Origin: Hymenopellis radicata | Taxonomy: Eukaryota; Basidiomycota; Agaricomycetes; Agaricales; Physalacriaceae | NCBI GenBank assembly: GCA_015501595.1 | Contig: JADNRX010000277.1 | Location: 1 to 64,000 of the forward strand | Direction of reading: 5' to 3' | DNA: 64,000 nucleotides | In this document: piece by piece, positions 10,361 through 21,534 of the stretch | Numbering within the stretch: position 1 is the first letter of the stretch | Layout of the letters: each line of letters begins with the position of its first letter | The notes under the pieces: generated by a model | Seen by the model: the letters and a program-made list of their open reading frames with translations, nothing else | Database searches by the model: none | What the model was told of the DNA's origin: nothing | Translations under genes and position numbers: made by a program

Positions 10361-12638
10361 GAATTACTAGGGCTTTGGTTTGCCAACCTGTGGGCGGATG
10401 CTTGGAATCTGAATCGAGTTGATTTGTTCCTAGAGAACCCACGAACAATCTCTTGGCTTTGCGGGCGTTCGCGCAGTTTTATATGTCTAAACGAGCGTTA
10501 TTAGTGTTGTGCAGCATAAAACAGGTAGAAAGCGATACGCACATAGTTAAGCACCCACAGATGATAGACGGTCGGAAGGCGAAAATGGCGGTACATCACA
10601 GTTCAGCTCTTCTGACGCTAGCCTCAGCCGTGCGCAGTCAATCATCCTGCCCCTCATCGTGCGCCGCGGGCTGATGTACGTTATAAAGCTGCGTGCGACG
10701 CTGACGACAGGTTCTCCGGGGCTGTACACGCAACCGTAGTGCACGCAGACCCTCGTTCGGGTGAAGGCTCCTCCGCCGCATCGTCCAGACAAATGCCCGC
10801 ATCAACGTCATCTGAAGGAAGAGTTAATGGAGAGTGTCGTCAATACCTAAATGTAAAAAGTTAACTAAAGTCCCGAAGAGGGAACCGAGTGCTCAAGCGC
10901 TCACCAATTGGCGAAAGATGCGACTGCGCATAGTCGAGGATTATGCCCCCATGGGAGGGGTGATCGGTGAAGAAGCGTTCCAATGCTCCCCCATTTTCTC
11001 GTCGGGCATCCTCTCCACTCCGCATTTGGCGAAACACCGGTGAGGACGAATGATCAGCGTCGTGCGTCCCGAAGTCCCTATTCTATAGACCTGGACCACC
11101 AAGTTCAGGAAGGATGCAAAGGGCGGATCGTCTTTAGACTATCCAGCAGTATCGTCTTGGGCCGTGCTATATCTAGGGTAGGCGGATGAGAAGGGTTCCA
11201 TTGAGAGAGATGGAGGGGACCGTACCAAATGATAATACTCAAGACCAAGAGAAGAGGAGGACGAACTGCAAGGCTATAGTGCTGGCGATCTCGGGCTACA
11301 CATATCACGATTTGGTTGTTTCCAAGGTAAATTCTACTCCAAGGCGGTAATAAGGACGAATTAAAGGGCGACCAAGGTCTCGATGATGCACCATATTTTA
11401 TGGTATTCCCTTCTTGACAGTGAGCGCACGCATATACGAATGAAAATGTCGACGTACCGTGTAACCTGTTATCAGTCCCATTTACAGCGGCGATGACGGG
11501 AGGAGCGGAGGGAAATCGGCACACTTGATGGCGTGTGGTGCGGAAGCGGGAAGATATGCGAAAGAGGAAGAAACTTGGCGGCTTCGGTGGACGGTCTAGC
11601 CTGTTCGTGTCCATATATGCGTCCATTCGAGTGGGTGTATACTGAGAAGTTGGTGCTGCTGAAAAGCACTACTGGTATTGGCGCTGGCATAACCGCATGT
11701 ACTGGCGAGCGCGTCCGCTCCAACGTGTGTTTTCGATTCCCGTCTTTGGAGGTCATGGTCTACCCTCTGCGTTCGATCCCTAGCAGTCAGCCTGCGAGAA
11801 ACCACCCGGACGAAGTATTGACAATTGTGGTGAGCGGAATGGCCGTATGGTCGCGTTTGTGTGGGATTCGTGCGTTTGTGTATGAAAGTACATCAGCCTG
11901 GCACGACGAAAATGTGGGATAGAATCCGGTACAAGACGGCGAGATCAAGACCATCGCATACATTCGGCGCGAAACAATTCGTACAAGTGAACAATACTGA
12001 GCAGCGCGAAAAGTGACTGATATAAGCGCGCCGACACTAATAGCAGAGCATTATGGATACGCACATTATATACCCGTACAGCGCTCTTTAGGTACAGCTC
12101 TCTTTAGGCAGGCCTAAATGTAAATTCCCATGTTTCGTGGCGGTTCCAGTCAGCGGTCGTGTCTTCGTCGTCGTTGTCGATGGTGAACAGGACTGAGCAG
12201 AAAGCAGGAAAGGAGGAGATAGAGTTACAGGTAACACTGACTAAAACGTGATGTGTGAGCTTACGAAACCGCCTCAGGCTCAACTTCAAGCTTCAAATTC
12301 AACACTCATCTCAAAACAGCTTTCATATTGACCTCATGTCCCGGCCATTCTGGCATCGTTAATCATGAACTGCACTACTTAACTCTATTTGGGCGACCGC
12401 TTGTCAACGATTCGTAGGTGAGCGATAATAATCGCTCCCTTACACCGGCCGCGTGTCAGTCTCTTGATCTCATTAATTGATATGCACCTTCCCTCCGCTC
12501 AAGCGCCACTTCTCGGGCTGTGTGCCTTCTAGTACTGCCATTTAGAACGCATATATAAACACTTGCTCTCCCGCCTCCTCTTCCGCTCACAGCTTCACCC
12601 GATACTTACCTCCCACTAATAAATATTGCCGATCCCCA
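10361..12638. other. conserved anonymous segment between membrane genes A and B, left
   Basis: This 2.3 kb is present in both arms (right: about 49658-51574), but I cannot assign a product. Short open stretches on the minus strand, around 10840-11100 and 10550-10800, are kept in both arms and are separated by a plausible GT-AG intron. They could be exons of an unknown minus-strand gene. A ~330-base part at about 11317-11650 is missing from the right arm. The distal end carries TCAAGCGCCAC at 12499-12509 and a TATA-like CATATATAA at about 12549 before membrane gene B. Confidence 0.35.
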
Positions 12639-13146
12639 ATGACAATGCAGTTATCCGCCAAACAGATGCTTATTCCCGGGTGTTGCATCATCCTCTGCCT
12701 CGTCACCGTTCTCTACGCCGCCTTCACAGTCCTCGGCTACGCCCTCCTCTCCGTCTCCACAATCCCCCGCGGCCATGCCCTCTCCGTCCTCTACGCATCC
12801 CTCATCGGCGGGATCATCGTCATCCCCCCCGTCTGCATCGCATGCCCACTTGCACTGCATGCTGAGCTCAACTTACCGATTCATCACTCAATGGATGAAA
12901 TACGTCCCGCGCGTTTTCATCACGCCCGTGTTTCTGGGCGGCAGCGCTTTGGGCATGGTGATTTTGCGGCGGTCCTCCTTTGACGGCGCTCATGTGGATA
13001 TGGGTCACCTGGTGGCCGTCAGTGCACTAGGAGGATGCCTTTTCGAAATAATCTATGAGGCCCCCAGAGCATTTATCTCATCAATTATGTGCGCTCATTG
13101 TTTTGGCGAGCGTATGGATTCAGACAGCGAAGACTCAGTGGAATAG
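12639..13146 (+). pseudogene. small multi-pass membrane protein B, left copy (frameshift)
   Basis: This is a paralogue of A and C. It has an N-terminal helix with AFTVLGYALLSVSTIP, then HALSVLYASLIGGIIVIPP, the block YVPRVFITPVFLGGSALG, and GHLVAVSALGG. It ends in an acidic tail (DSDSEDSVE). Compared with the right arm, five bases are missing at about 12866 (GAGCTCAAC against GAGCACTACTCAAC), which breaks the frame between HAE and TYRFITQW. The function is unknown; the membrane location is inferred from hydrophobicity. Confidence 0.6.
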
Positions 13147-13971
13147 AGATCGTTACTTGTTGGACTGAAAGTCTCTTCTGTAGTGTTCTATTTTCTTCAT
13201 ACCATGTAGTTACTCGATCTGTATTCAAGTTGTGGCGCCCAAAACTTACTTTGAAATACGCAGACTAGAGTACTGTCCCTAGCGCGTGCACAAAGAGTCC
13301 TCGATGAATTCATACACCGTTAATGTGAACCTTTCCTGTATCTCATCAACACAGCAATGCTCAACCATTTACAGCTTCAACCATCAATGCGCGAAAGTTT
13401 AGTACAGCCGCGGCCTGCCTCACTATTAGTACAGCAGCACATCACAGCCCCCAAGTTCATCTCAGTACCCACACTGAACTCGAAGCCTCCTTCTGATTCA
13501 TTTACCGCAACACGGCACCGGCATGACCTTCTTTTCGTTTAAGCGCCACATTGATTGACTCGTTGCAGTCCTCGTGGAGCCTATCATATCTGCCACGAGT
13601 CTGCCAGACATGGAATCATCTGACGTTGGCGGATAGCCTCTGAGTCTGTCTGGAGGTGTGGCGCCCACCGGGTAGTACAGTTATTAGCGCGTGTACAGCG
13701 GCATCTCGCACGTTCGTTCAAACGCTGTAACACAGCATACAAAGTATACACTCATATTGCGGTCATTCAATCGCGTCAAGCATGATCGCATGTTGCCACA
13801 CCATGAGAAGGAGGTCACAGCCTTCAATTCATCTCGATTCTAATTTCTCAACACCCCAAATCAAACTTTGGATTCTTTTACCTCAATGCGGCGCCACTTG
13901 AACACTAACTCGCCAAGGCACGATCTGTATATATAATCTCCCAGCCTTGCTGCTAAACCCAACCCACTGCC
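13147..13971. other. membrane gene B / C intergenic region, left
   Basis: No supported gene lies here. The word AAGCGCCAC occurs at about 13541 and GCGCCACTTG at 13891-13900. A TATA-like TATATATAA lies at about 13927, some 45 bases before gene C. The region is conserved in the right arm (48354-49152). Confidence 0.4.
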
Positions 13972-14552
13972 ATGTCCACTCCAGTTACTCTTGACTCAGC
14001 CGCCCCCGAGACAGAGGTCGCTCCTCCGCCTTCTCCGACCAAAACGGAAACACCTCCCGCACGTCTATGGACACCTCTATTCATCGCAAAAATCGCAGCA
14101 CTGTGGGCCATAAGCGTCCCCATCCTTACCGTCCTCTACGCCGCCTTCACGTTGCTAGGCTACGCCCTGCTCTCCATCGCCACCATACCCCAAGGCCAAT
14201 CCCTCTCCGTCTTCTACGCCGCCCTCATCGGCAGCGGCATACTCCTTGCCCCAATCTGCATCCTCTCGCTCCCACTCGGCCTCCACCCCGCGAGGTCCTT
14301 TTTCTCCTCCCTCTCCAAATTCGGCATGCAGCACCTCCCGAGCGTCTTCATCGTACCCGTGATTTTGGGTGGCAGCGCTTTGGGCTTGAAGATTTTGCAG
14401 GTGTCTGGTGCCTCGGCTCAGCTGGGAGATGTTGTGGATCGGGGTCATTTGGTGGCGGCCAGTGCCCTGGAGGCTATGTATTTCGGATGATCCTTGAGCT
14501 TTTGAAGGCCCGCTTCCTGGGGGTGCTTAAAACCTCCCGACAGCACCACTAA
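13972..14552 (+). pseudogene. small multi-pass membrane protein C, left copy (late frameshift)
   Basis: This is the third paralogue of the unrecognised family. An N-terminal Pro/Glu-rich stretch precedes a hydrophobic helix with AFTLLGYALLSIATIP. Then come SLSVFYAALIGSGILLAPI, SVFIVPVILGGSALGLKIL and GHLVAASAL. A base is missing at about 14470 (CCTGGAGGC against CCTGGGCGGC in the right arm), so the last ~25 codons are out of frame and the forward reading stops at 14490. The family stop is at 14550-14552. Its 3' end faces the outer DAAO, about 130 bases away. Confidence 0.62.
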
Positions 14553-14685
14553 TAGATTCAGAGTTCTTTCCATCGCCGTAGCTGTTCATGGCATGTTGAA
14601 TAATATTCCAAAACGGTACTTGAATTGAACGTGTTCCATAAATAAGTGATAAATTATCGTCGCCAGCTAGATAGAGTGTTCACAC

Positions 14686-16184
14686 CTAAACTTCGCCCAG
14701 CCCTCTTCTGCATGACATCTTCATAGCAGGCAGACCCTTTTCCATCTCTTCAATCAATTCCAACACGTCGCTCGCGCACCCGAAGGACAACGAGAACCCG
14801 GCGCCCCCTTGTCCGTAGGAGTGCACAATACGGCTACTGGATCCGTCGCTGCGTGGGCGGAGCTCACGCTCAACGCGGACGTTTGAGCCACGAAATGGGC
14901 GGAGGCCTTGCACCAAGGGCGCGTCGGGGTCGTATTCTGCGTGCTCTAAGCCGGGCACGAAGTTGTTGCAGCGCTGGCGCATGCGAATAATCTCGGGCTG
15001 TCCAGTGTGAGGTCGAGTTCGTATTTATGAGGCTGGGCCAATCCTGAAGAAAGTATGTGAGCTTGAGGAAACAAATTCAAAGAAGCGTGTGAACGTACCA
15101 CCAAGGATCAAAATGTTATCGTTGCGAGGGACAATGAAGACAATATCCTCGTCCTCTCCTCGAGTGTCATCGTGAGTGACAGCCAATGCTTCCGTCACTT
15201 TCGGGAACTTGGTACCGTCATTGACGACTCGGATGAGCGCGCCGCGAAGTGGGTAGACAGACTCGTCACCAGCGAGTTCAAGGCCAGCCAAGCCGGTCGC
15301 GTTCACAATGGCATCGGCTCCGTACTCCGCAAGCAGCTCTTCCTCCTGGTGGGGAAGATCGCCATTGATGCGGCGGGTCTCCATGACTGCGCCTTTGCAG
15401 ACGAGAACGAAGCGAAGCCAGTGCATGTAGGCGTCGGTGTCGATGACTGGGGCGAAGTGTTGATAGGCGTCAACGACCCCAGCCTTCTGGTTGACTTCGT
15501 GTTCGTGTACGATGTTGGCATCGCGTCTGACGCCCTTGATCTGGCATCCTGATCAGTATCGTTGCTTTCACAGAAAGACGTAAAGATGCATACATCTTTC
15601 TGCGCCATGATCTCCTCGAACTTGTCAAGCTGGCCGCGGTCAGGCATATCTTCCATCTTCTGGTCGAAAAAGAAGTTGGCCATGCGCATCTGGATGCCAT
15701 GGTCGAAGTAGCCGGTGCGTGGCATGATCTCCTGGAGTTTATCGAAAGCGCGGTAGGCGGTCATGCACCAGCGTTTCGAGTTGTAGAGGGAGATAACCTG
15801 CGATTAAAGGTAAGAACACAAACGAAGCCGTGAAGAAGTTATGTACATCGGTATGTTTTCCACAAACAGCTGGCGGAAATTCCCAAAGCGCACCAGCAAT
15901 CTGAGATGTAATTCGGTGTTTAGGATCTGCCCAACGCTCGGCGACGATGGTAACATCGTAGCCGGCATCCAAAAGTGCCCAAGCAGTCTAGTCAGCTTGT
16001 TAGTCAAGTCACAAGGAATAGTAAAATATTAAACACTCACTGTGAAGCCAGTAACACCACCGCCAACAACCAGAATACGCTTCTTCGGCGTATCTGGAGA
16101 AGGCATAGTAGGTTGACCTTGGCGGATGGCGAGTTCATCGCCAACACGGGTCAAGAAGAAGTTGGGGGCAGAGGAAAGAGACAT
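14686..16184 (-). CDS. D-amino-acid oxidase, left outer copy
   Basis: This FAD enzyme of the DAAO/D-aspartate oxidase family deaminates D-amino acids and releases H2O2 and ammonia. The N-terminal Rossmann motif is RILVVGGGVTGFT. It is followed by ALWEFPPAVCG, NATGLAGLELAGD and VYPLRGALIRV. GLRPFRGSNVRVE holds the Arg expected to bind the substrate carboxylate. HSYGQGGAGFSLSFGCA is the C-terminal FAD signature. Five exons are separated by four short introns. I see no PTS1 peroxisome signal (C-terminus GLGEV) and no frame break. Its N-terminal 25 residues differ from the other three copies (MSLSSAPNFFLTRVGDEL against MSIASSPDFFLTRL). It is convergent with membrane gene C. Confidence 0.86.
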
Positions 16185-16261
16185 GATGTGTATGCAAAGA
16201 AGTCTGAGAGACTATGTGTCGACGGCAGAAGTTGATGTCCATCGTCCTGGATGGATCCATG

Positions 16262-16319
16262 TTATATACAATCGTAGACAGCGCACACGTCGATTTCAAG
16301 TCGTTTTCCGCGGCACCCT
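16262..16319 (-). promoter_or_regulatory. promoter of left outer DAAO: TATA and AGGGTGCCGCGG element
   Basis: Read on the minus strand, AGGGTGCCGCGG lies at 16308-16319, 124-135 bases before the ATG. A TATA-like TATATAA lies at 16262-16268, about 80 bases before it. The same 12-base word occurs upstream of all four DAAO copies. Confidence 0.5.
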
Positions 16320-17360
16320 ACCAAACGCGCAAATCTCCCGGTCACGACCACTGACAGCGCGGAGGTGGACGACCCCAGGTTCACCTCGATGAAAGATATC
16401 ATCCGCCTCGGACCGAAGGCTGCCAGCTCTTACTGACTAGCAGTAGAGGTTTTCGGCGGATTGTGGGAACGAAGACTTGCCCGCAGACACGGTCAATTCT
16501 GAAGTTCGGTGAGCAGGAGTTGCAAGAAGCAGTAGTCGAAGGAGAGGTACTTACGGATGATCTTTGAGACGCATCGGAATGCAGGGCAGTCTCCGCAGGT
16601 GACCGCACGACGAAGCACATCATCCAGACCCTACCGAGGACACTCGTGCAATTAACGCACGGAAGACATCAATGTAAGGTCGAGTTTTCACGTTTAGTCT
16701 GGACCATTGGGAATATCCTGCGACGCCATCGGGATAATGCTGACGAATTCCCAAATTGATGAAAAGAAAAACCCTTGGTCGTGTAGTTGGCACGGAACGA
16801 GCTGGAAGATAAGTAGCTAGGACAAAGTAAAGCGCTGAAGGCCATTTTCGTCCAAGGACCTCCAACTGTCCTCAACAGAGATAGTCGTATGACGCTCGTG
16901 CCGTTTACTTCGCCGGAACGCGAGGTAACGAGCTGAATCTTGATGCGCAAGCCCAGATCCATGGCTATAATTGATGTGCATCGTAGATTAGATCGCCTCG
17001 GAATGCGAACCCGTACAAGACGCGAATCCGCCGAGTTCGACAAAGATGGAAAGGTGCTGGTGATCCGACTACCAGGCCAGTCTGTAAGTGTCGGCGTGTC
17101 AGTTTGTGTGATGAACAACAATTTCATACGTGTTCGAGTTCCAAAGTGTCTGTTACTGGACCAAGTCAAGGCGGCGTAGGCCGAGACTCACTAAGCACGG
17201 AGGCTTTTGAGTGTACGATTGTAGCGTTTTGTGACCGAAGAAAAAATGATGATGGTTGAAAGCAAGTTCGGTCGGGTCTCGCGGCCGGGATGGATGCCAC
17301 TGGCGTATTGGAGTGGACACAGTCATGGATTCGTGCAGACGTTCTTACTATTGATGTCTA
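16320..17360. other. conserved uncharacterised segment between outer DAAO and F-box gene, left
   Basis: On the minus strand this holds open stretches (about 16620-17170) that are also open in the right arm (45250-45715), plus a Cys-containing block read as CGDCPAF near 16590. It may be a small multi-exon gene, but I recognise no domain and the frames differ between arms. No function is assigned. Confidence 0.3.
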
Positions 17361-18539
17361 CTAACTACAGTCTGATACTTGGGTAATATGCACGTTTATT
17401 CGTATGATCGCATCACTCAGATCTTTTCCTCGATCTACCACAACCGTCTTCATACTCACCGACTTGAGCCTCGGAAAACGCATTGAGTTTATCTCTAGGT
17501 CCTTCCATGCTGCCATTGAATGCTGCATCTCCGACGCCGCGCGCGCGTTCGCATACAGGAAGTCCACCTCCAGGTGCTCTAGGTTGATGGCCGCCCCTCT
17601 GGTTAGGTGACTGAGCCACCATCCCGTCCAAGATGAAGTGAAGCCAGAAAGAGACAGTCGAAGTGACCTGATTTTTTGTAAGGGAAAGACGGGTATCTCC
17701 GCCGCCAATCGTTGCTGCGCTGTACTACCAGTGAGTGAATAATTTGGAAGACATGGGATGAAACTTACTGCGTGAATGGCTAATGTCACCCATAGGACCT
17801 TTAATTGTCAAGGTGATGAGATTTGGCAATTGGGGAATGAGACCTGAGATGATGAAGAGTTCCCTGGCGGAATAGCTCTCCACGATGAGACCATGCAAGT
17901 GCCTCAACCATCCGCTGGCAGCGTTATTGAACAGGGGTGATGATATCACACCCGCCGAAAGAGACATTTCGGCGAGGCGCACATTCCCAGAGTCGAGTGA
18001 CAGAGACGAGTCAATCACAGGTACGTTTTGAAGACGAAGCGAGGAGACCGAAGGGAAGTAGGAAAGAACCGTGAATAGAGATTGGGGGGTTGGGAGGAAA
18101 ACTGCGTCCAGACTGAGCATGCGGACTCTGGCAGACGCTATGGTGGGAAGAAGACCGCCTGGGCCGGTGAAGGCATCTAGTCTAGGCATTTTCATCAGCT
18201 TGATGTCATCCACATTGGTAACCGCATGGATAAGGCGGCCCAGGGAGGCGTCCTCATGAACGTATTGGCGAGAAGTCAAAGAGCTGTAGAACTCCCGGAA
18301 ACAATTCGGAGTCGGCGAACGTATGACAGTATGTGAGGTGACATTTCGAGAAGAGGGATGTAGCTTGAGGGCGACTTTGTGTTTGGCGACAACACCAATT
18401 CGTGGAATAGAAGCTTCTGGGAGCAGACCCGGAGACACTGGGCTGTACAAGCCAGTGCCATAAGGGACGGGTGGTCATCGAAAAGCCAAGCGACAATTTC
18501 GTCGAGCAGTTCTTGTGGGAGCATGAAAGTACTGAGCAT
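17361..18539 (-). pseudogene. F-box/LRR-like protein, left copy (frameshift)
   Basis: The N-terminus MLPQELLDEIVAWLFDD fits an F-box, which would link the protein to SCF ubiquitin ligases through Skp1. Leucine-rich segments follow, such as VSSLRLQNVPV and LITLTIKGP. A last exon (about 17361-17720) encodes IPVFPLQKIRSLRLSLSGF. A one-base deletion at about 18300 (GGGAG against GGCGAG in the right copy) stops this frame after about 87 codons, while the remainder is intact in the shifted frame. F-box genes of this type form large families in Agaricomycetes. The substrate is unknown. Confidence 0.62.
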
Positions 18540-19563
18540 GAAGGGCGATTTTGGGAAGATGGACAGTACACCCTTTTATAGGCTTCTGAGAGCACGGAAG
18601 CTAATGGAGAGTCCTCGTAGTTGATGGTAGATAGGTCCTAGTAGTACCCATGGAGTGTTCAGTGCATGTTTGTCCGCGCCACAGCAGGAGATTACCTTAT
18701 GGAGACGAAGATTGAAGCTGGAGGTATTTCCGAGGGAGATCTAGGCTGAATAGGGCGTAGACGTGCAGGGAAGCAGATCCGCTAAAGACCATGGAGGGAA
18801 GAGGTCAAACCGATTGCCGACGGATGTAGAGGCCGGTATCTCCGTGTTCGAGTTGCTACCCGACTCTCATGATGTGTTCCCGTCTTTCCATACGGGGCCT
18901 ACTTCTCCTCTATACGACGCCGTGGACTTGAAATTGGACCTTTGATATCTTGTTCTCGCTGGCCAATAAGACACAGTTGGTACTGCCAAATGCGCTGACA
19001 TTTTCTTGCTGAAAACTTGTACAACTTACCGTTTTTGAAGAAGTAAGGGCTTGATCTGGCACGGATCTCTGCTCGGACATAAAACTTCTTATCTGGTCCT
19101 CGGTAAGATCTTTCATCTGATCAGCTCAGATTCAGTTCAGCTCGCACTCCGGCAACTTAATAAAACTCGCATTGTTGCATGCATATGCCAGTCGACTGCT
19201 CTTTTGCTGTGCGATAATTCTGCGCGCTATTCAATGCCTGTAGGTCAATGTTTAACATGCCACTTCCGTGCCCTGCGATTTTGCTGAACAAGTCACTCTG
19301 AAGATTTGTACACTTATATACACTATAAGCGACGTCATCCGAGGCGGTCGTTCACATCTGACATCACCCGGGGTCTGCATGTCCTCCGCGCTGAACCCTA
19401 CATGGTCCTGCAGCTCGTCAGGGTGCCGCGGATGAACACGACGTGGTCGTTCTCCGAGAACTTTACGAGTCGCGGTCGCAGGATTGGTATATAACATGGA
19501 CGCGTTGGGGAAGTTGGATTATCACCAACAGTCGCCGCTCATACTCATCTCTTCTAACCCACA
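18540..19563. other. F-box / inner DAAO divergent intergenic region, left
   Basis: The right arm has a 190-codon open frame in the equivalent place (43067-43639). Here it is interrupted, for example at 18747-18750 (GGCTGAAT against GGCATGAAT). The region is otherwise promoter DNA for the inner DAAO. Confidence 0.35.
19420..19494 (+). promoter_or_regulatory. promoter of left inner DAAO: AGGGTGCCGCGG element and TATA
   Basis: AGGGTGCCGCGG is at 19420-19431, 133-144 bases before the ATG. TATATAA is at 19488-19494, 70-76 bases before it. Confidence 0.55.
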
Positions 19564-21068
19564 ATGTCTATCGCCTCCTCTCCCGACTTCTTCTTGACTC
19601 GCCTCGGCGACGAGCTTGTCCTCCAACAAGGCCAGCCCCCTCATGCAAACCCAAATGTTCCAAGGAAGCGCATTTTAGTCGTCGGCGGTGGTGTCACCGG
19701 CTTTACTGTAGGTGTTCGTTGGTCTCTCCTGACTCCAATATTCTAATAGTCCCTTCAGACTGCTTAGGCACTGTTAGATGCCGGCTACGATGTAACTGTC
19801 GGCGCCGAACGCTGGGCTGATCCCAAGAACCGCATCACTTCTCAAATTGCTGGCGCTTTGTGGGAATTCCCACCAGCTGTTTGTGGAAAACACACCGATG
19901 TAAATGACCTCTTCCTCGCATCGTTCGTGTTCTTACATTACATTACAGGTCATCTCTCTTTACAACTCAAAGCGCTGGTGCATGACTGCATACCGCGTCT
20001 TCGACAAGCTTCAAGAGATCATGCCACGAAGCGACTACCTTGACCACGGTGTCCAGATGCGTATGGCCAATTTCTTCTTCGACCAACAGATGGAGAACAT
20101 GCCTGACAGGGGACAACTCGACAAGTATGAAGAGATTGTTGCTCAGAGCGATGTAAGAATTGATTTTTTCATTGACGAGGACGCACCTAATCCTCGTTAT
20201 AGATCAAAGGAGTTCGACGTGACTCTAACATCGTCAATGAACACGAAGTTAATCAAAAGGCTGGTGTTGTCGATGCTTACCAGCACCTCGCACCGGTCAT
20301 CGACACCGACGCTTACATGCACTGGCTGCGATTCGTGCTCGTCTGCAAGGGTGCAATCATGGAGACGCGCCGCATCAATGGGGATCTTCTTGACCAGGAG
20401 GAAGAGCTACTCGCTGAGTACGGCGCTGACGCGATCGTAAACGCTACTGGCTTGGCCGGTCTCGAACTCGCTGGAGATGCTTCCGTCTACCCGCTTCGAG
20501 GAGCTCTCATCCGAGTTGTCAACGACGGAAGCAAGTTCCCCAAAGTCACTGAGGCACTCGCTGTCACTCATGACGATACTCGGGGTGAAGACGAGGACAT
20601 TGTCTTCATTGTCCCTCGCAACGACCATACGCTCATCCTTGGTGGTAAGTCACATCTGCATATTTCTTTGATTATGTTGTTCATTCGAATTCCTTCAGGA
20701 TTGGCTCAGCCTCATAAATACGAACTCGACCTCACGCTGGACAGCCCCGAAATCATACGCATGCGTCAGCGCTGCAACAACTTTGTACCTGGCCTTGAGC
20801 ACGCTGAGTACGACCCCGACGCACCCTTGGTGCAAGGTCTGCGCCCATTCCGGGGTTCCAATGTCCGCGTTGAGCGCGAGTTACGCCCACGGTCAGACGG
20901 GTCAATGAGCCGCATCGTTCATTCCTACGGCCAGGGTGGAGCTGGCTTCTCCCTCTCCTTTGGGTGTGCTAGCGACGTGTTGGAGTTGATTCAGGAGCTG
21001 GAAGTTGGTCTTCCCGCGACGAAGATGTCGCGCAGCAGCCGGCATCAGCGTGCGGAGGCTCAAGCATT
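19564..21068 (+). pseudogene. D-amino-acid oxidase, left inner copy (premature stop)
   Basis: The exons are 19564-19707, 19759-19899, 19949-20152, 20203-20644 and 20699 to about 21068, with GT-AG introns. All DAAO landmarks are present (RILVVGGGVTGFT, VYPLRGALIRV, GLRPFRG, HSYGQGGAGFSLSFG). At the start of exon 2 the codon that is TGG in the other three copies is TAG (19765-19767), so the protein would end after about 50 residues. The usual stop is also lost: the right copy reads CAAGCTTGA, here CAAGCATTGA. An untruncated frame would run on to 21186, into the adjacent SINE. Confidence 0.78.
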
Positions 21069-21127
21069 GAATTCAACGGACACTGCACAATCAAATAAAT
21101 TATCTCTATTTATTATATGTTTTAATA

Positions 21128-21146
21128 CAAACCTTCATGTTTCTTT
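21128..21146. repeat. target-site duplication, left copy
   Basis: CAAACCTTCATGTTTCTTT is repeated exactly at 21494-21512, flanking the SINE. The last T residues merge with the element's poly-T. Confidence 0.8.
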
Positions 21147-21493
21147 TTTTTTTTTTTTTGGAGGACGCAGCTACACTTCCGTGTGATCATTGTTAGCGTA
21201 CAGCACTTTGTACTGTTTCCCGCCGCCGCAGATCCGCGTGTCTGTTCGAGGATATTTCAACCCCGCAACTTGTTGCCAAGTTGTATGCCTTGACAAAGGC
21301 CCAATAGGAAGAATGCATTTACGCACGAACAGATGCCCAGTCTGAACAGTGTGGGACTCGCGTCGTTAGAAGCCATACCCACTAGAACTCCCTGGTGGTA
21401 CCGGCATTGAACCCGCGACTACGGGACCGGTGATCTACGGTTTACCCATAGATCAGGAACGTGGGTCTCAAGAACCACTCGCCCATGCGTCCC
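21147..21493 (-). mobile_element. tRNA-derived SINE, inserted on the minus strand
   Basis: Read on the minus strand the element begins GGGGACGCATGGGCGAGTGG and ends in a run of A residues (the T run 21144-21159 on the plus strand, shared with the duplication). The head has a Pol III A box TGGGCGAGTGG (21475-21485) and a B-box-like GGTTCAATGCC (21403-21413), spaced like tRNA-Ser/Leu with a long variable arm. A tRNA-unrelated body of about 240 bases follows. A 19-base target-site duplication, poly-A tail and tRNA head together define a SINE. It sits immediately after the left inner DAAO; the right arm has no copy there, so it inserted after the arms separated. Confidence 0.8.
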
Positions 21494-21512
21494 CAAACCT
21501 TCATGTTTCTTT
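21494..21512. repeat. target-site duplication, right copy
   Basis: This is an exact copy of 21128-21146. Confidence 0.8.
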
Positions 21513-21534
21513 CCATTCACTTACTTAACACCCG

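Larger units (their letters stand above)
3192..21100 (+). repeat. left arm of giant inverted repeat
   Basis: The same gene order reappears on the opposite strand at about 41215-58886. The outer edge is sharp: the arms share the 12 bases read as CAGATATTCAGC, after which the left continues as CDS and the right becomes an LTR element. The inner edge is soft and lies just past the inner DAAO stop, at about 21075-21125, where the left arm has a SINE. Sampled coding segments are about 97% identical, with many one-base indels. Larger differences include a ~63-base gap in membrane gene A of this arm and a ~330-base segment at about 11317-11650 that the right arm lacks. Confidence 0.93.

Noticed and set aside
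11690..11800. Two TTCGAT-type T-arm-like words suggesting tRNAs
   Set aside because: No acceptor stem or A box at the right distance could be found.
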